Positions 8,716 to 18,821 are shown, numbered from the stretch's first letter. The stretch: 64,000 nucleotides of DNA from Boseongicola sp. (GCA_014075275.1 CP046179.1:124001-188000); one strand, 5' to 3'. Program-made: numbers and translations. The notes: generated by a model from the sequence alone, not told the origin.

Positions 8716-10610
8716 TTCTTTGCCTTGGTCTCTTTTTTGTTGTCTTCAGCTTGCGCCTTTTTCGCCAATCCGCTTCGGATGTTTCCCCAGATGTCGGGTT
8801 TGAAACCATGGCTGCGCATGATGACATACTGCTGCGAGAAGGTGATGACGTTGTTGGCGATCCAGTAGATGACCAAACCGCTTGCGAAACTTCCCAGCAT
8901 GAACATGAAGACCCATGGCATCCAGGCAAAGATCATGGCCTGCGTGGGGTCGGTTGGTGCCGGGTTTAGTTTTTGCTGGAGCCACATCGAAATGCCCAAA
9001 AGCAGGGGCAGAATGCCGATAAAGATCAGGGCCAAAATGCTGCCAACTTCGGGACCTTCGAACGGCAATAGGCCAAATACGTTGAAGATCGATGTTGGAT
9101 CTGGCGCGCTGAGATCCTGGAAGGGACCGAAAAAGGGCGCATGACGCAATTCGATGGTGACGAAAATCACCTTGTATAGAGAGAAAAAGATGGGGATTTG
9201 CAGAAGGATCGGTAAGCAGCCCGAAGCAGGGTTTACCTTTTCCTTTTTATACAGCGCCATCATCTCTTGCTGCATTTTTTGCCGGTCGTCGCCTGTGCGT
9301 TCTTTCAGCTTTTCCATCTCGGGCTGAAGTTCTTTCATCTTTGCCATCGAGATGTAAGACTTGCGTGCCAGCGGAAAGAGCAGGGCTTTGATCAGAAGTG
9401 TCAGGGCAATGATAGCCCAGCCCATGTTGCCAATAAGACCGTTCAATTCGTGCAATATAAAGAAGATCGGCTTGGTCAGAAAATAGAACCAGCCCCAGTC
9501 GATTGCGTCGATAAAGCCATCGATACCATCCTGGTCACTGAGGCCAAAGTTATAGGCTGCGGCTTCACGAAAGCCTTCGATTTTTCGCCCGGCTTCATAG
9601 TCGCGAATAGTTTCCCATTCTTTGGCACCAGCAAAGACCTGTGTCGTGCTTACACCTGTTGCGCCAGCGGCAACTTCGATTGTCTGGTGGCGCGCCAAGG
9701 TGCGGTAAACATCGGTGCCTAGCAGGTATTGCGTGACGCTGGTAAAGGGTCTGCCTTGTTCCGGGATGAGCGTGGTCATCCAATAGTGGTCGGAAAAACC
9801 GACCCATCCGCGGTCCTGAACTTCGACCACATCGGCCGATGGCCCCCAAACGTCATCGGATCCCAGGCCGGGCATATCGTCGTAGTTGGTTTCCACCAAC
9901 TCGCCGTCCGACATGCGAATGGCGCCTTCGTGAATAATGAAGAAACCCATCAAGTCCTGAGGTTCGCCTTCGCGGGCGACAAGACCATATGGTGCAAGCC
10001 GAACGCTGTTGCCAGTCGGGTTCTCGACACTTTGGCGCACTGTAAACAGGAACCTGTCGTCGACCGAGATGTCACGGCGGAAGATCAGGCCGGCGGGACT
10101 TTCCCATTTCAAAGTGAGCGGTGTTGTGTCGGAAAGCGTCGAACCACTTTCAATGGACCAAACTGTATCTGGGCCGGGGACATCGTCGCCTTTAAGATCA
10201 CCGCCCGGAGCCCATCCAAACAAAGCATAGTAAGGTCGTGCGGTACCAACTGGCGACAACAGAGCAACCTGTTCGGCATCATTCAGTGATTGGCTGTAGT
10301 CTTTTAGCGAGAGCGCGTCGATGCGTCCGCCAGCCAGCGAAATCTGCCCTGAAAGGCTTGGTGTTTGAATTTCGATGCGTGGCGCTTCGACGGCAGCAGG
10401 GGCCGTGGTTGTACCGGTGGATGTGTCTCCGAGTCCGGTTTGGGCGACACTGTCGTCCGCCGCCGGCAACGCAACGCTGCCATCAGATGCGGTAACAGCG
10501 GTTTCGTCCTGGGGTGCAGGTTCCGGCGGCGGGAAAATATTCAACCACACAAACAGCACCGCAGTGCTGAGTACCATTGCCAACAGAAGATTTCTGTTCT
10601 GTTCGTCCAT
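8712..10610 (-). CDS. yidC: Membrane protein insertase YidC
   Basis: The 632-aa protein has an N-terminal membrane anchor (NRNLLLAMVLSTAVLFVWLN), a large periplasmic domain up to about residue 340 and the conserved Oxa1 core with five segments. PASGCLPILLQIPIFFSLYK and FAWMPWVFMFMLGSFASGLVIY are typical. The ATG at 10610 follows GGTGGAG and gives the family start MDEQNRN; a GTG at 10619 is possible. It heads the minus-strand block but lies 11 kb from the rpmH-rnpA-yidD genes with which it is usually linked. Confidence 0.97.
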   Translation of the reverse strand: MDEQNRNLLLAMVLSTAVLFVWLNIFPPPEPAPQDETAVTASDGSVALPAADDSVAQTGLGDTSTGTTTAPAAVEAPRIEIQTPSLSGQISLAGGRIDALSLKDYSQSLNDAEQVALLSPVGTARPYYALFGWAPGGDLKGDDVPGPDTVWSIESGSTLSDTTPLTLKWESPAGLIFRRDISVDDRFLFTVRQSVENPTGNSVRLAPYGLVAREGEPQDLMGFFIIHEGAIRMSDGELVETNYDDMPGLGSDDVWGPSADVVEVQDRGWVGFSDHYWMTTLIPEQGRPFTSVTQYLLGTDVYRTLARHQTIEVAAGATGVSTTQVFAGAKEWETIRDYEAGRKIEGFREAAAYNFGLSDQDGIDGFIDAIDWGWFYFLTKPIFFILHELNGLIGNMGWAIIALTLLIKALLFPLARKSYISMAKMKELQPEMEKLKERTGDDRQKMQQEMMALYKKEKVNPASGCLPILLQIPIFFSLYKVIFVTIELRHAPFFGPFQDLSAPDPTSIFNVFGLLPFEGPEVGSILALIFIGILPLLLGISMWLQQKLNPAPTDPTQAMIFAWMPWVFMFMLGSFASGLVIYWIANNVITFSQQYVIMRSHGFKPDIWGNIRSGLAKKAQAEDNKKETKAKK

Positions 10611-10791
10611 GTGCTCCACCGGTCTATCTGGATCGCAGGTGGTTCAACCTTCCATGGACCAAAAGGTCAAGCGAAATTGACCTTACTTGGCGTCCTAGAC
10701 CCATTCGTGAACTTGTTTTTCCAGCAACTCAGGCAAGAAAGTGCGAAATGAGAAGAAACCGGCTGCCATTTCCCGCAAAAACTAGAGGAGC

Positions 10792-12369
10792 TTATGGCGC
10801 GCGGTTTTTTGTTGGCAGTGGAAGTTGGAACGAATTCTGGGCGGAAACGTTGGCGCGGTGGTTCGAAATCCAGGCGAGTGTGTCACCAAGCGGCATGGGC
10901 CTTGCCAGACAGTAGCCTTGGATGTGATCGCAGCCAAGTTGCGCCAACATCGCGTGTTCTGCAGGTGTCTCGACGCCTTCCCCAAGTGTTTCGATGCCCA
11001 GCCTTTCGGCCATAGCAAGCAATGCCGCCACCAGATCACGCTGATCCCGATCACAATCCAGACGCGATATCAGTCGGCGATCAATTTTGATCCGCGAGAC
11101 CGAAAAACGACGAATATTCAAGATTGATGTGAAGCCGGTCCCGAAATCATCCAAGTCAATACGACAATTCATCGACGCCAGCGTCCGCAAGTTGCGCGCC
11201 ACCATCGCATCATGGGATTCGGCGATGACATTCTCAAGAACCTCGACCCCTAACCGGCTGGCCTTAATGTTATGGCGGTCGAGTTCCCAATTCAGGAAAT
11301 CCGGCAGGCGTGGGTTTCTAAGTTCCTCTGTCGCGAAGTTGACGGCGACGGATGGGATGTTCAGGCCCGAGGTATCCCAGGCGCGCAGCGCACTTAGTGC
11401 ATGGGTAAGCACGATTTCTGCCAAGCGTTGCGATAGGCCCGACTTTTCAACCAAGCTTAAAAAAGTTGCCGGCGAGATGAGGCCGCGATCCGGATGCTCC
11501 CACCGCGCAAGCGCTTCGAACCCGGATATCTCGCCAGTCTCGGTGGAGACTTGCGGTTGATACCAAGCGACGATTTCGCCGTTCTCGAGGGCGGAAGCAA
11601 TTTGATGGACCAAATCCATGTCAGAACGAGGCACCTGAGCGAAAGACGACTTGTGCATGCGAATGGCGCCGGGTCCTACTTCGCGCGCACTAGCCTCAGC
11701 AGCTTCGCAGGCGCGGATCAATTCGTTTGGTGTTGGGTTTTCCATTTGCCCGCGGCGCACGATGCCAATGGATACAGTGCAGTAAACTTGCACCGAACCG
11801 TTGGAAAAGGGTGTATCCAAGGACGCCTGGATGCGCTGCGCCATCTGAAGCAGTCCTTCGTTTCTGGGTGGGGCAATGTCCGCAACACAAATCAGAAAAT
11901 CCGACCGTTTCCCGCGCGTTATGAGATCACCCTGTCGAACCATATCTTGAAGCCGTTTGGCGAGATCAGTAAGAATCGCATCCTGAATTGGGCCGCTGAC
12001 GCGATCTTCGAGTAAGCCAAGTCCATCGACTGAAATGGCCAGCACGGCGACATTCTGTGCAGCGACACCCTGGTGAAGCGCCTTTTGTTCCAGCCAGTTG
12101 GCGGTTGCGGATGCATTGCTGAACCCTGTGGTCACATCCACGTCGTCGCGAAGATTCACCAAATTTATGGCGTTCACCATTATCAAACCGATAATCGGCA
12201 GACAGGCTGTGATGGCGATTGTCGTGCTTTCCCCAAAAAACCAAAGACAGCCCAAGAAAATTAGCGGAAGAACGAAAAATGGCCGGGAACCGGTAGCTAA
12301 CCAATACAAATGTTTTTTGAGCCAGAAGGAATCTGGCCGTCGAATAGAATTCAACACGAAGTTATCCAA
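10792..12369 (-). CDS. EAL-domain cyclic-di-GMP phosphodiesterase with degenerate GGDEF domain
   Basis: The 525-aa protein has two membrane segments near the N-terminus (residues about 20-60), a GGDEF-like domain whose signature has decayed to GKRSDF, and a C-terminal EAL domain. The EAL motif (GFEALARWEHP), DDFGTGFTS and EGVETPAEH are intact. It is predicted to hydrolyse cyclic-di-GMP, and the degenerate GGDEF domain may bind GTP as a regulator. It is monocistronic as far as can be seen. Confidence 0.9.
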   Translation of the reverse strand: MDNFVLNSIRRPDSFWLKKHLYWLATGSRPFFVLPLIFLGCLWFFGESTTIAITACLPIIGLIMVNAINLVNLRDDVDVTTGFSNASATANWLEQKALHQGVAAQNVAVLAISVDGLGLLEDRVSGPIQDAILTDLAKRLQDMVRQGDLITRGKRSDFLICVADIAPPRNEGLLQMAQRIQASLDTPFSNGSVQVYCTVSIGIVRRGQMENPTPNELIRACEAAEASAREVGPGAIRMHKSSFAQVPRSDMDLVHQIASALENGEIVAWYQPQVSTETGEISGFEALARWEHPDRGLISPATFLSLVEKSGLSQRLAEIVLTHALSALRAWDTSGLNIPSVAVNFATEELRNPRLPDFLNWELDRHNIKASRLGVEVLENVIAESHDAMVARNLRTLASMNCRIDLDDFGTGFTSILNIRRFSVSRIKIDRRLISRLDCDRDQRDLVAALLAMAERLGIETLGEGVETPAEHAMLAQLGCDHIQGYCLARPMPLGDTLAWISNHRANVSAQNSFQLPLPTKNRAP

Positions 12370-12415
12370 TCCTAGTGTCGCTTCGACAGGCTAAAGCGCC
12401 AAACTGTAGGATTGG

Positions 12416-13282
12416 TTAATTTGGTTCCGGCGCTTGATCTGTTTCGGACTCTGTTGGCGGTTGGACACTCAGTGCGTTGAAATCAAACAACTTGGGATCC
12501 AAAAGGTGCGACGGCCGGGCGTTCATGAGCGCGCGAAACATGACCTGTCGGCGACCGGGGTTGTTCTTTTCCCACTGGTCGAGAATTTGCTTCACCTGCT
12601 GACGCTGCAGCCCGTCCTGGCTGCCGCAAAGGTCGCAAGGGATGATCGGGTAGTTCATTGACCTGGCAAAGCGTTCGCAATCTGCTTCGGCCACGTGGGC
12701 GAGCGGCCGGTAAAGAAACAGATCACCTTCTTCGTTCACCAGCTTGGGCGGCATCGTGGACAAGCGGCCGCCGTGGAACAGATTCATGAAGAACGTTTCA
12801 AGAATGTCGTCGCGATGGTGTCCCAAGACGACGGCTGTGCAACCCTCTTCGCGGGCGATCCGATAGAGATTTCCCCGCCTCAGACGCGAGCACAACGCGC
12901 AATATGTTCTGCCTTTCGGGACTTTGTCGACGACGATGGAATACGTGTCCTGATATTCGATCCGGTGCGGTACCTGCATGCGTTCCAAAAATTCTGGAAG
13001 GACGGTTGCGGGAAATCCCGGCTGACCCTGATCGAGATTGCAGGCCAGAATGTCGACTGGCAAGAGACCGCGCCACTTTAGTTCATAAAGTGCTGCAAGA
13101 AGTGTGTAGCTGTCTTTGCCGCCAGATAGGCAGACCAGCCAGCGCGCGTTACGTTCGACCATTCCGTACTGGTCGATGGCTTCACGCACGTAGCGGATAA
13201 TCCGCTTTCGCAATTTGCGAAACTCGGTTGTTTGTGGCGCGCCGTGAAACAGCGGGTGAATTTCAGAGCCAACATCAAGCAT
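12416..13282 (-). CDS. ttcA: tRNA 2-thiocytidine biosynthesis protein TtcA
   Basis: The 288-aa PP-loop enzyme thiolates cytidine 32 of certain tRNAs. The ATP-binding [10 protein letters not shown], the cluster cysteines CALC and [12 protein letters not shown], and [15 protein letters not shown] are all present. The ATG at 13282 ([12 protein letters not shown]), preceded by an AAGG motif, matches family starts; a start at 13318 would add 12 residues. It is divergent from the lipoprotein gene at 13382. Confidence 0.94.
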   Translation of the reverse strand: MLDVGSEIHPLFHGAPQTTEFRKLRKRIIRYVREAIDQYGMVERNARWLVCLSGGKDSYTLLAALYELKWRGLLPVDILACNLDQGQPGFPATVLPEFLERMQVPHRIEYQDTYSIVVDKVPKGRTYCALCSRLRRGNLYRIAREEGCTAVVLGHHRDDILETFFMNLFHGGRLSTMPPKLVNEEGDLFLYRPLAHVAEADCERFARSMNYPIIPCDLCGSQDGLQRQQVKQILDQWEKNNPGRRQVMFRALMNARPSHLLDPKLFDFNALSVQPPTESETDQAPEPN

Positions 13283-13381
13283 GGCGGGAGCCTTAGACAG
13301 TTTGGGTGCAACGCACAAGATTTCAGAGACGATAGCATCCGATCGGCGTGGCTGTTCGTAAGACTAGTTGGAGGGTGAGAT

Positions 13382-13921
13382 ATGTTCAGAACAATAGCAT
13401 TGATGGCGTCAATACTGGTGGCGGGTTGCACAGGAAAACCCGCACTGAATGATGCGGCGCTGAGTGATCGCGATTTGAACCTGGAAGAGTTTTTCGAGGG
13501 TGAAACAGTGGCCTATGGCCAGTTTCAGGATGTGTTTGGAACTGTACGCCGCCGGTTTGAGGTTGAGATTAATGGATCATGGGACGGTGAGCGTCTGACG
13601 CTGATTGAAGATTTCGTTTACGAGGACGACGCAACCGAGCGGCGTGTTTGGAGCTTGGTCAAAACCGGCGCTAATACTTGGCAGGGAACTGCGCCAGGTG
13701 TGATTGGCACGGCAGAGGGGACCGAGCGCGGGGATACGTTTAATTGGCAATACGCCATTGACCTGCCAGTACCTTCTGCAGACGGTACCGTAGAAACCAC
13801 CCGCGTAACTTTCGATGATTGGATGTGGTTATTGGCAGATGACCGGCTGTTGAACCGCGCCTACATTAAGAAATTCGGCATTCATATCGGCGATGTTATT
13901 ATTGCATTTGAGAAACATTGA
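13382..13921 (+). CDS. DUF3833-family lipoprotein
   Basis: The 179-aa protein starts with a lipoprotein signal peptide ending in LVAGC, so it should be acylated at C16 and held at the outer or inner membrane. The rest matches the DUF3833 family (LNLEEFFEGETVAYGQFQDVFG, FVYEDDATERRVW). Molecular function is unknown. Its last 23 bases overlap the 3' end of the convergent CorC/HlyC-type gene. Confidence 0.85.
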   Translation: MFRTIALMASILVAGCTGKPALNDAALSDRDLNLEEFFEGETVAYGQFQDVFGTVRRRFEVEINGSWDGERLTLIEDFVYEDDATERRVWSLVKTGANTWQGTAPGVIGTAEGTERGDTFNWQYAIDLPVPSADGTVETTRVTFDDWMWLLADDRLLNRAYIKKFGIHIGDVIIAFEKH

Positions 13922-15230
13922 TAATCAACTTGCGGATTTTCAAAGTGGTAATCCGGTTGTCCTGCCTCTCGAGGATTTCGAACCTGAAGCCATGAAACGA
14001 GAAGACCTGCCCTGCGTTAGGAATGGTCTGGGCTTCATGAATTACCAGCCCGGCGATTGTATTGGCTTCATCGTCAGGTAGATTCCAGTCGGTCGCGCGG
14101 TTGAGATCGCGAATGGTCATTGAACCATCGACAACAACGTCACCGGTTTCCGTGCGACGCAATGGTAGATCTTCATCGACGTCGAATTCATCAGTAATTT
14201 CGCCGACAATCTCTTCAAGGATGTCTTCCAATGTGATCAGACCCTCGAGCGCACCGTATTCATCGACTACCAACGCAAAATGCGTGGAGCGCCTTAGAAA
14301 CTGGCGCATCTGGTCGTCCAGAGAAGTTGTTTCGGGCACGAAGTAAGGTTTCATGGCGACGGCCATGATGTTGAAATCTTTAAGCGGATCGGTCGAAGTG
14401 TCGCCCTGTTGGGCGCGGGCATACATGGCACGCAACAGGTCCTTTGCGTGCATGACGCCGACAATGTTTTCAGGTTGTCCACTGTATATCGGCAAGCGCG
14501 AGTGCGGTGAGTTCAGACAGGCCTCCAAGACCTCTTGCGGGGGCAATTCAGCATCAATCATCTCGATCTGGCTGCGATGAAGCATAATCTCGTCTACAGT
14601 GCGTTCGCCAAGATCCAAGGCGCCCAACAACCGGTCACGGTCTTCTTTTTCGAACAGGCCTTCCGAATGGCCAAGTTGCAATGCCCCGGCGATTTCTTCG
14701 CGCGCGGACATAATAAGGCTGTCGGGATCTATTTGGACGCCGAACAAGCGAAGAATGCCGCGAACCAAAAAGCGGACGAAGTTGGCGACTGGTGAGAAGA
14801 CGACCACCACCAACTGAATGGGGGCAGCCACCAGTGACGCGGCACGTTCCGAATTGGTGATTGCGTAGGTTTTTGGAAGAACCTCTGCAAAGACCAATAC
14901 AAGCGCGGTCATGACCAACGTAGCGAGGGCCACGCCGCTTTCACCAAAAACCCGGGTGAACAGGGCAGTGGCCAAAGAGGCGGCCAGAATATTAACGAGG
15001 TTATTGCCCAGCAAGACGGCGCCGATGAGGCGTTCACTGTCTTCAGTTATTGCCAGCGCACGCTCGGCACCTTTCGAGCCCTTTTCGGCCTTGGCTTTGA
15101 GCTTGCCGCGCGACGCCGCCGTCAGCGCCGTTTCCGAGCCGGAAAAGAAGGCGGACAGGACCAGAAGTCCAATAATTGCCCCGGATACAATCCAGAACGC
15201 GGTATCAAGCAGTTGTGAGGAGGGGTCCAT
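13899..15230 (-). CDS. CNNM/CorC (HlyC-type) membrane protein with CBS domains
   Basis: The 443-aa protein has an N-terminal DUF21 membrane domain with three or four hydrophobic segments (FFSGSETALTAASRG), a CBS pair (residues about 210-340) and a CorC/HlyC C-terminal domain. The family is linked to magnesium or cobalt efflux or homeostasis. The ATG at 15230 is preferred over a TTG at 15242. The gene converges on, and overlaps, the DUF3833 lipoprotein gene. Confidence 0.92.
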   Translation of the reverse strand: MDPSSQLLDTAFWIVSGAIIGLLVLSAFFSGSETALTAASRGKLKAKAEKGSKGAERALAITEDSERLIGAVLLGNNLVNILAASLATALFTRVFGESGVALATLVMTALVLVFAEVLPKTYAITNSERAASLVAAPIQLVVVVFSPVANFVRFLVRGILRLFGVQIDPDSLIMSAREEIAGALQLGHSEGLFEKEDRDRLLGALDLGERTVDEIMLHRSQIEMIDAELPPQEVLEACLNSPHSRLPIYSGQPENIVGVMHAKDLLRAMYARAQQGDTSTDPLKDFNIMAVAMKPYFVPETTSLDDQMRQFLRRSTHFALVVDEYGALEGLITLEDILEEIVGEITDEFDVDEDLPLRRTETGDVVVDGSMTIRDLNRATDWNLPDDEANTIAGLVIHEAQTIPNAGQVFSFHGFRFEILERQDNRITTLKIRKLIINVSQMQ

Positions 15231-15300
15231 CGCGCGTGTCAAACATGAGCTTTGTCATGTTATGGGGGTCATGGCGGCTGCAATCAAGGGAAGACACGCA

Positions 15301-16107
15301 GTGAAAGTGAATGATTTCGGATACTTTGAGGGTCCTGTGGTGCTTTTTGGCGGTCCGTATTCGAATCGACAGGCTGCAGAGGCGTTTTTGGAAGCATTGG
15401 ACGGCCGACCGGCGATCTGCACAGGAGATGTCGTTGCCTACGCTGCGGACCCTGTTGGAACGGTCCGGGCGATCCGTTCGGCAGGGGTGTCGGTTGTTGC
15501 TGGGAACTGTGAACGCCAGTTGGCTGAGGGGGCCGACGATTGCGGCTGCGGATTTGGAGCGGATAGCGCCTGTGATCTGCTGTCACGGGGCTGGTATCCC
15601 TATACGGCTTCGCGAATGGAGCATAGCGATTTGGACTGGATGGCGGGGCTGCCTGACATTGGGGTCTTTGTGCAGGGTCAAAGGCGGTACGCGGTGATCC
15701 ACGGTGGCGTGACTGCCGTCAATCGCTTCTTGTGGTCCAACTCGGAGGAGTCATATTTTATTGAGGAAATAGAACAACTTGAGCGCGTGATTGGGTCAGT
15801 TGATAGTGTTGTGGCGGGTCATTCGGGGATGGCGTTTCAGCGAAACATTGGCAAGCATCATTGGATCAATGCCGGAGCAATTGGCTTGCCACCTCACGAC
15901 GGACGGCAAGCCACGCGATACGCTGTGCTTACTGACGGCGAGGTCGTGTTCGAACGTCTGAATTATGATGCTGAAGGTGCCCGTCGCGCTATGGAGTTGG
16001 CAGGGTTAACCCAAGGGTATCATGAAGCGATCACGAGTGGGATTTGGCCCAGCGAGGATGTTCTTCCACCGGGATTGCGGCGTCAGGAGTCGGCCAGCGG
16101 GTGGTGA
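15301..16107 (+). CDS. Metallophosphoesterase-fold protein with altered metal site
   Basis: The protein of about 268 aa keeps calcineurin-like motifs GDVVAY, GNCE, HGG and GHSG, but the first motif (normally GDxHG) reads FGGPYSN, so an Asp and a His metal ligand are missing. A CGCGFG stretch follows the GNCE motif. The variant seems common in Rhodobacteraceae homologues. I chose GTG at 15301 because AGGGA lies nine bases before it; ATGs at 15262 and 15271 are alternatives. The last 25 bases overlap the convergent recombinase gene. Confidence 0.8.
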   Translation: MKVNDFGYFEGPVVLFGGPYSNRQAAEAFLEALDGRPAICTGDVVAYAADPVGTVRAIRSAGVSVVAGNCERQLAEGADDCGCGFGADSACDLLSRGWYPYTASRMEHSDLDWMAGLPDIGVFVQGQRRYAVIHGGVTAVNRFLWSNSEESYFIEEIEQLERVIGSVDSVVAGHSGMAFQRNIGKHHWINAGAIGLPPHDGRQATRYAVLTDGEVVFERLNYDAEGARRAMELAGLTQGYHEAITSGIWPSEDVLPPGLRRQESASGW

Positions 16108-17009
16108 TCCATGACCAGATCACGCAAGCGTTCTTCCAGAACATGGGTGTAGATTTCTGTCGTTCCGACGTCGGCGTGCCCAAGCAATGTCTGGATAACC
16201 CGAAGATCGGCACCATGGGCCAAAAGGTGGGTTGCGAAAGCATGACGCAATGTGTGTGGCGTGACCTTGTCGGGTGAAATGCCTGCCTTGACCGCAAATT
16301 CTTTGATCAGCAGATAGAATCGATGGCGGGTTAGGTGCCCCGATTTTCCTCGCGACGGGAAAAGAAACTTGGAAAGCGGAGCGCCTTTCTCACTATGCGC
16401 GAAGTCCTCGTCTCGATCTCGCTTTATTAACCAATGGGAAATTGCGTCGCGCGCTGGTCCCGACAGGGGCACCATCCGTTCTTTTCCACCTTTGCCGCGC
16501 ACCAATAGCATGTTCGGATTGCCCCGTGCCGCCGAAACGGGCAACGAAACCAATTCGGTTACGCGCATTCCAGTGGCATAAAGTAATTCCATTAAACAAG
16601 TGTTACGCGCCAGATCCGATTCGCGTCCTTGGGTGCGGGCGGCGTTCAATAGCGCGTCCACTTCTGATTCTGACAATGTCTTTGGTAGACGCTTTGCGCG
16701 CTGCGGGCCTTTTAGTCTGATTGCGGGATTGTCCGAGCGCCAACCCTCTTCATAGGCGAACCGAAAAAACTGGCGAATTGCGGATAAGCGGCGTGCCCTT
16801 GTGGACTGTGCCAGTCCGGCGTCATCAAGAGACAGCAAGTAGCTTTCGATGTCGGACTGGCTGGCACCTAGGATGTCGCCATGGTTCTTAGTCCGCCATT
16901 CCGCAAAATCCTTTAGGTCGCGGGCATAGGCCAGAAGCGTGTTTTCCGAGGCGTCAAGCTCGGCGGCCTGTGCCTCGAGAAACGTCGATATGCGCTGGTT
17001 GTCTGTCAA
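16083..17009 (-). CDS. xerD: XerD-type site-specific tyrosine recombinase
   Basis: The 308-aa protein has an N-terminal SAM-like DNA-binding domain and a C-terminal tyrosine-recombinase domain. The catalytic residues are visible: R in ATGMRVTELV, H-x-x-R in HTLRHAFATHLL, and Y in TEIYTHV. Size and the absence of phage genes nearby suggest the chromosome-dimer resolution enzyme. XerC cannot be fully excluded. Its start overlaps the stop of the upstream periplasmic protein gene by four bases. Confidence 0.9.
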   Translation of the reverse strand: MTDNQRISTFLEAQAAELDASENTLLAYARDLKDFAEWRTKNHGDILGASQSDIESYLLSLDDAGLAQSTRARRLSAIRQFFRFAYEEGWRSDNPAIRLKGPQRAKRLPKTLSESEVDALLNAARTQGRESDLARNTCLMELLYATGMRVTELVSLPVSAARGNPNMLLVRGKGGKERMVPLSGPARDAISHWLIKRDRDEDFAHSEKGAPLSKFLFPSRGKSGHLTRHRFYLLIKEFAVKAGISPDKVTPHTLRHAFATHLLAHGADLRVIQTLLGHADVGTTEIYTHVLEERLRDLVMDHHPLADS

Positions 17010-18553
17010 ATTCGCGAATCCTCTAACAGTAGCTCGACGGCGGTTCGACGCGCCAAGTCCTGAAGTCCGAACGCATTCAGAAAAGACAGGGCATCGCGAA
17101 TGGAATTCGGATCGCTTTCGACCCCATCGGCCAGCGCAGTTATTGCCAGCAGTAAGGCCTCGCCATTGCGTCCCTGATCCATGAAACTTCGATAGGTTTC
17201 GCCCGGAGGAAGCCCAGACAGGCTTTGCCGGATCGCCTGAGCCAAAGGCGTTGTTGAACGCATGTCAAACGGGCGACCACGAAGCACAGCAAGAACGGTT
17301 TGGTCTTCTATGGATGATGCGGCAAGCTGCGCCGCGAAATCTGGATCATCTCCGGTTACCGCAATCTCGAAAAGTGCGTGATGAGCAGGGGTTTCGATTT
17401 CAGCCGATTTTGCGACATCCAGAAACCAGGAGGCCAACGACGGTGCATATCCACCACTAACTGCTGCATCCCAAGCGGGCGGGAGTGTTTCGATAATCCG
17501 ATTGCTGTCATTCTTTTGGATTGCTCGTTCAAGCGCTTGAATGGCCGCGACCCGCGTCCAAACGCCGCCGGATGCCGCCGGTTTTCTTTCCGTGAAGATG
17601 GTCCTGAAGCGGTCTGGTGCTAAGGCTCCGACCGAGGCCAGCCTTTCAGCAGCACGCAAGCGCGCTTTCCACCCTACCGTCTGCCCCAGATCCGCTGCGG
17701 CAAAAGCGACTGGCAACGTTTCGGTCGTGGGTCGCTCGCCAATAGCTTCGTATAAACGAAACATAAGGGGAGATATCTGAGCCGGCGGGGGCGGTATCGG
17801 ATCGTCTTCGAACAGATCCGGGTCTAAAAAGTGCAGTAACAACTGGTCTTCTTCTTCCGAAAGTATCCCCAAAGCCTCGGCGGTGCCCAAAGTAAGTGCA
17901 GCTACGTCAAACTCGCCGTTTCGAGCAAGACAGAAGATGCGCACTGGAAAAGTTGGCGATAAGTCCGGTGTGGTTTCGATGGTTCGGCAGGCTTCGGTTT
18001 CGGTACTTGTGAGTAGTGCAATATCGAATTGCCGGCGAAATCGTTTGGGTTCAGGTGCGCCCGCCTGTTGGATCAGATTATGGGCCGCGTCCAGTTGAGC
18101 AAGATCAAGGAGTTTATCGAGACGTGCCAGAAACAAGCTGTCATCGGCAATCGCATCAATAGGGGGATCAAGCCGGGCCAAAAGTAATGACGCAAGGAAA
18201 TGGCGAAGGCTGGGTTGTTCGACCGGAGGGATGGCGTGAATAAGCGTCGCCAGATCACCGGCAGCACTGCCGCCCCAAAGGTTCGCCGGAAGACCAAGAT
18301 TGCGAGCATCGATCAACCCGAAACGATCGACAACCGGTACATCCAGAGGAGCGACCATGACTTCGGGTACATGAGTTGCGGCAGGGATATCATCTTTTGT
18401 TTTGGGTGTTGCCGCTGGGATCGAAATGGAATCCGACAGCCAGTCTATTGCCGACAACGGCGCACCATTTTCGTCTGCCGCCGATTGGCCGCTTGCAAAT
18501 GAACTCACCAGAATAAGTGACAGCGCCGAAAGCGCCGTGCGGTTAATTTGCAT
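17006..18553 (-). CDS. Exported protein of unknown function
   Basis: The protein of about 515 aa starts with a signal peptide (TALSALSLILVSSFASG) and has no recognised enzymatic motif. The rest is rich in helical segments with Ala/Leu/Asp, perhaps a repeat scaffold. It lies between a 44-aa membrane protein gene, with which it overlaps by 11 bases, and the recombinase gene, with which it overlaps by four. The ATG at 18553 is preferred over a TTG at 18562. Function not assigned. Confidence 0.82.
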   Translation of the reverse strand: MQINRTALSALSLILVSSFASGQSAADENGAPLSAIDWLSDSISIPAATPKTKDDIPAATHVPEVMVAPLDVPVVDRFGLIDARNLGLPANLWGGSAAGDLATLIHAIPPVEQPSLRHFLASLLLARLDPPIDAIADDSLFLARLDKLLDLAQLDAAHNLIQQAGAPEPKRFRRQFDIALLTSTETEACRTIETTPDLSPTFPVRIFCLARNGEFDVAALTLGTAEALGILSEEEDQLLLHFLDPDLFEDDPIPPPPAQISPLMFRLYEAIGERPTTETLPVAFAAADLGQTVGWKARLRAAERLASVGALAPDRFRTIFTERKPAASGGVWTRVAAIQALERAIQKNDSNRIIETLPPAWDAAVSGGYAPSLASWFLDVAKSAEIETPAHHALFEIAVTGDDPDFAAQLAASSIEDQTVLAVLRGRPFDMRSTTPLAQAIRQSLSGLPPGETYRSFMDQGRNGEALLLAITALADGVESDPNSIRDALSFLNAFGLQDLARRTAVELLLEDSRI

Positions 18554-18677
18554 CCAGTTCAACGGGAGTGCTCACATCCTGCTGATCGGGACGCAAATCG
18601 CCCAGATACGCATACCCCAATACTGTCGCGGCTATCAGCACCGCGAGAATGAACAAGAGCTTCAAAAGCCTAAGCAT
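18543..18677 (-). CDS. Small single-pass membrane protein (44 aa)
   Basis: The open frame starts at ATG 18677 and encodes 44 residues: a positively charged start (MLRLLKL), one membrane segment of about 20 residues and a short acidic tail ending PVELDAN. I recall similar small proteins between aroK and this exported protein in other Rhodobacteraceae, which supports it as a real gene. It overlaps the next gene by 11 bases and is divergent from aroK. Function unknown. Confidence 0.7.
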   Translation of the reverse strand: MLRLLKLLFILAVLIAATVLGYAYLGDLRPDQQDVSTPVELDAN

Positions 18678-18821
18678 CCAATAAACCCTTCTGCCTCGGG
18701 CCCTTACAATAAGAGCCACTGCCGCATTGTGCGGTTCTTCGGCGATTTTATAACTGGTCTTTCCAGCAAGATCACGCCATTCAGGACCAATGTTAGAAAA
18801 GATAAGCGGGACGCTGCCGTT

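Noticed and set aside
14911-15300. An N-terminal extension of the metallophosphoesterase
   Set aside because: This stretch is the antisense of the CorC/HlyC-type gene and carries no family similarity; the domain begins after 15301.
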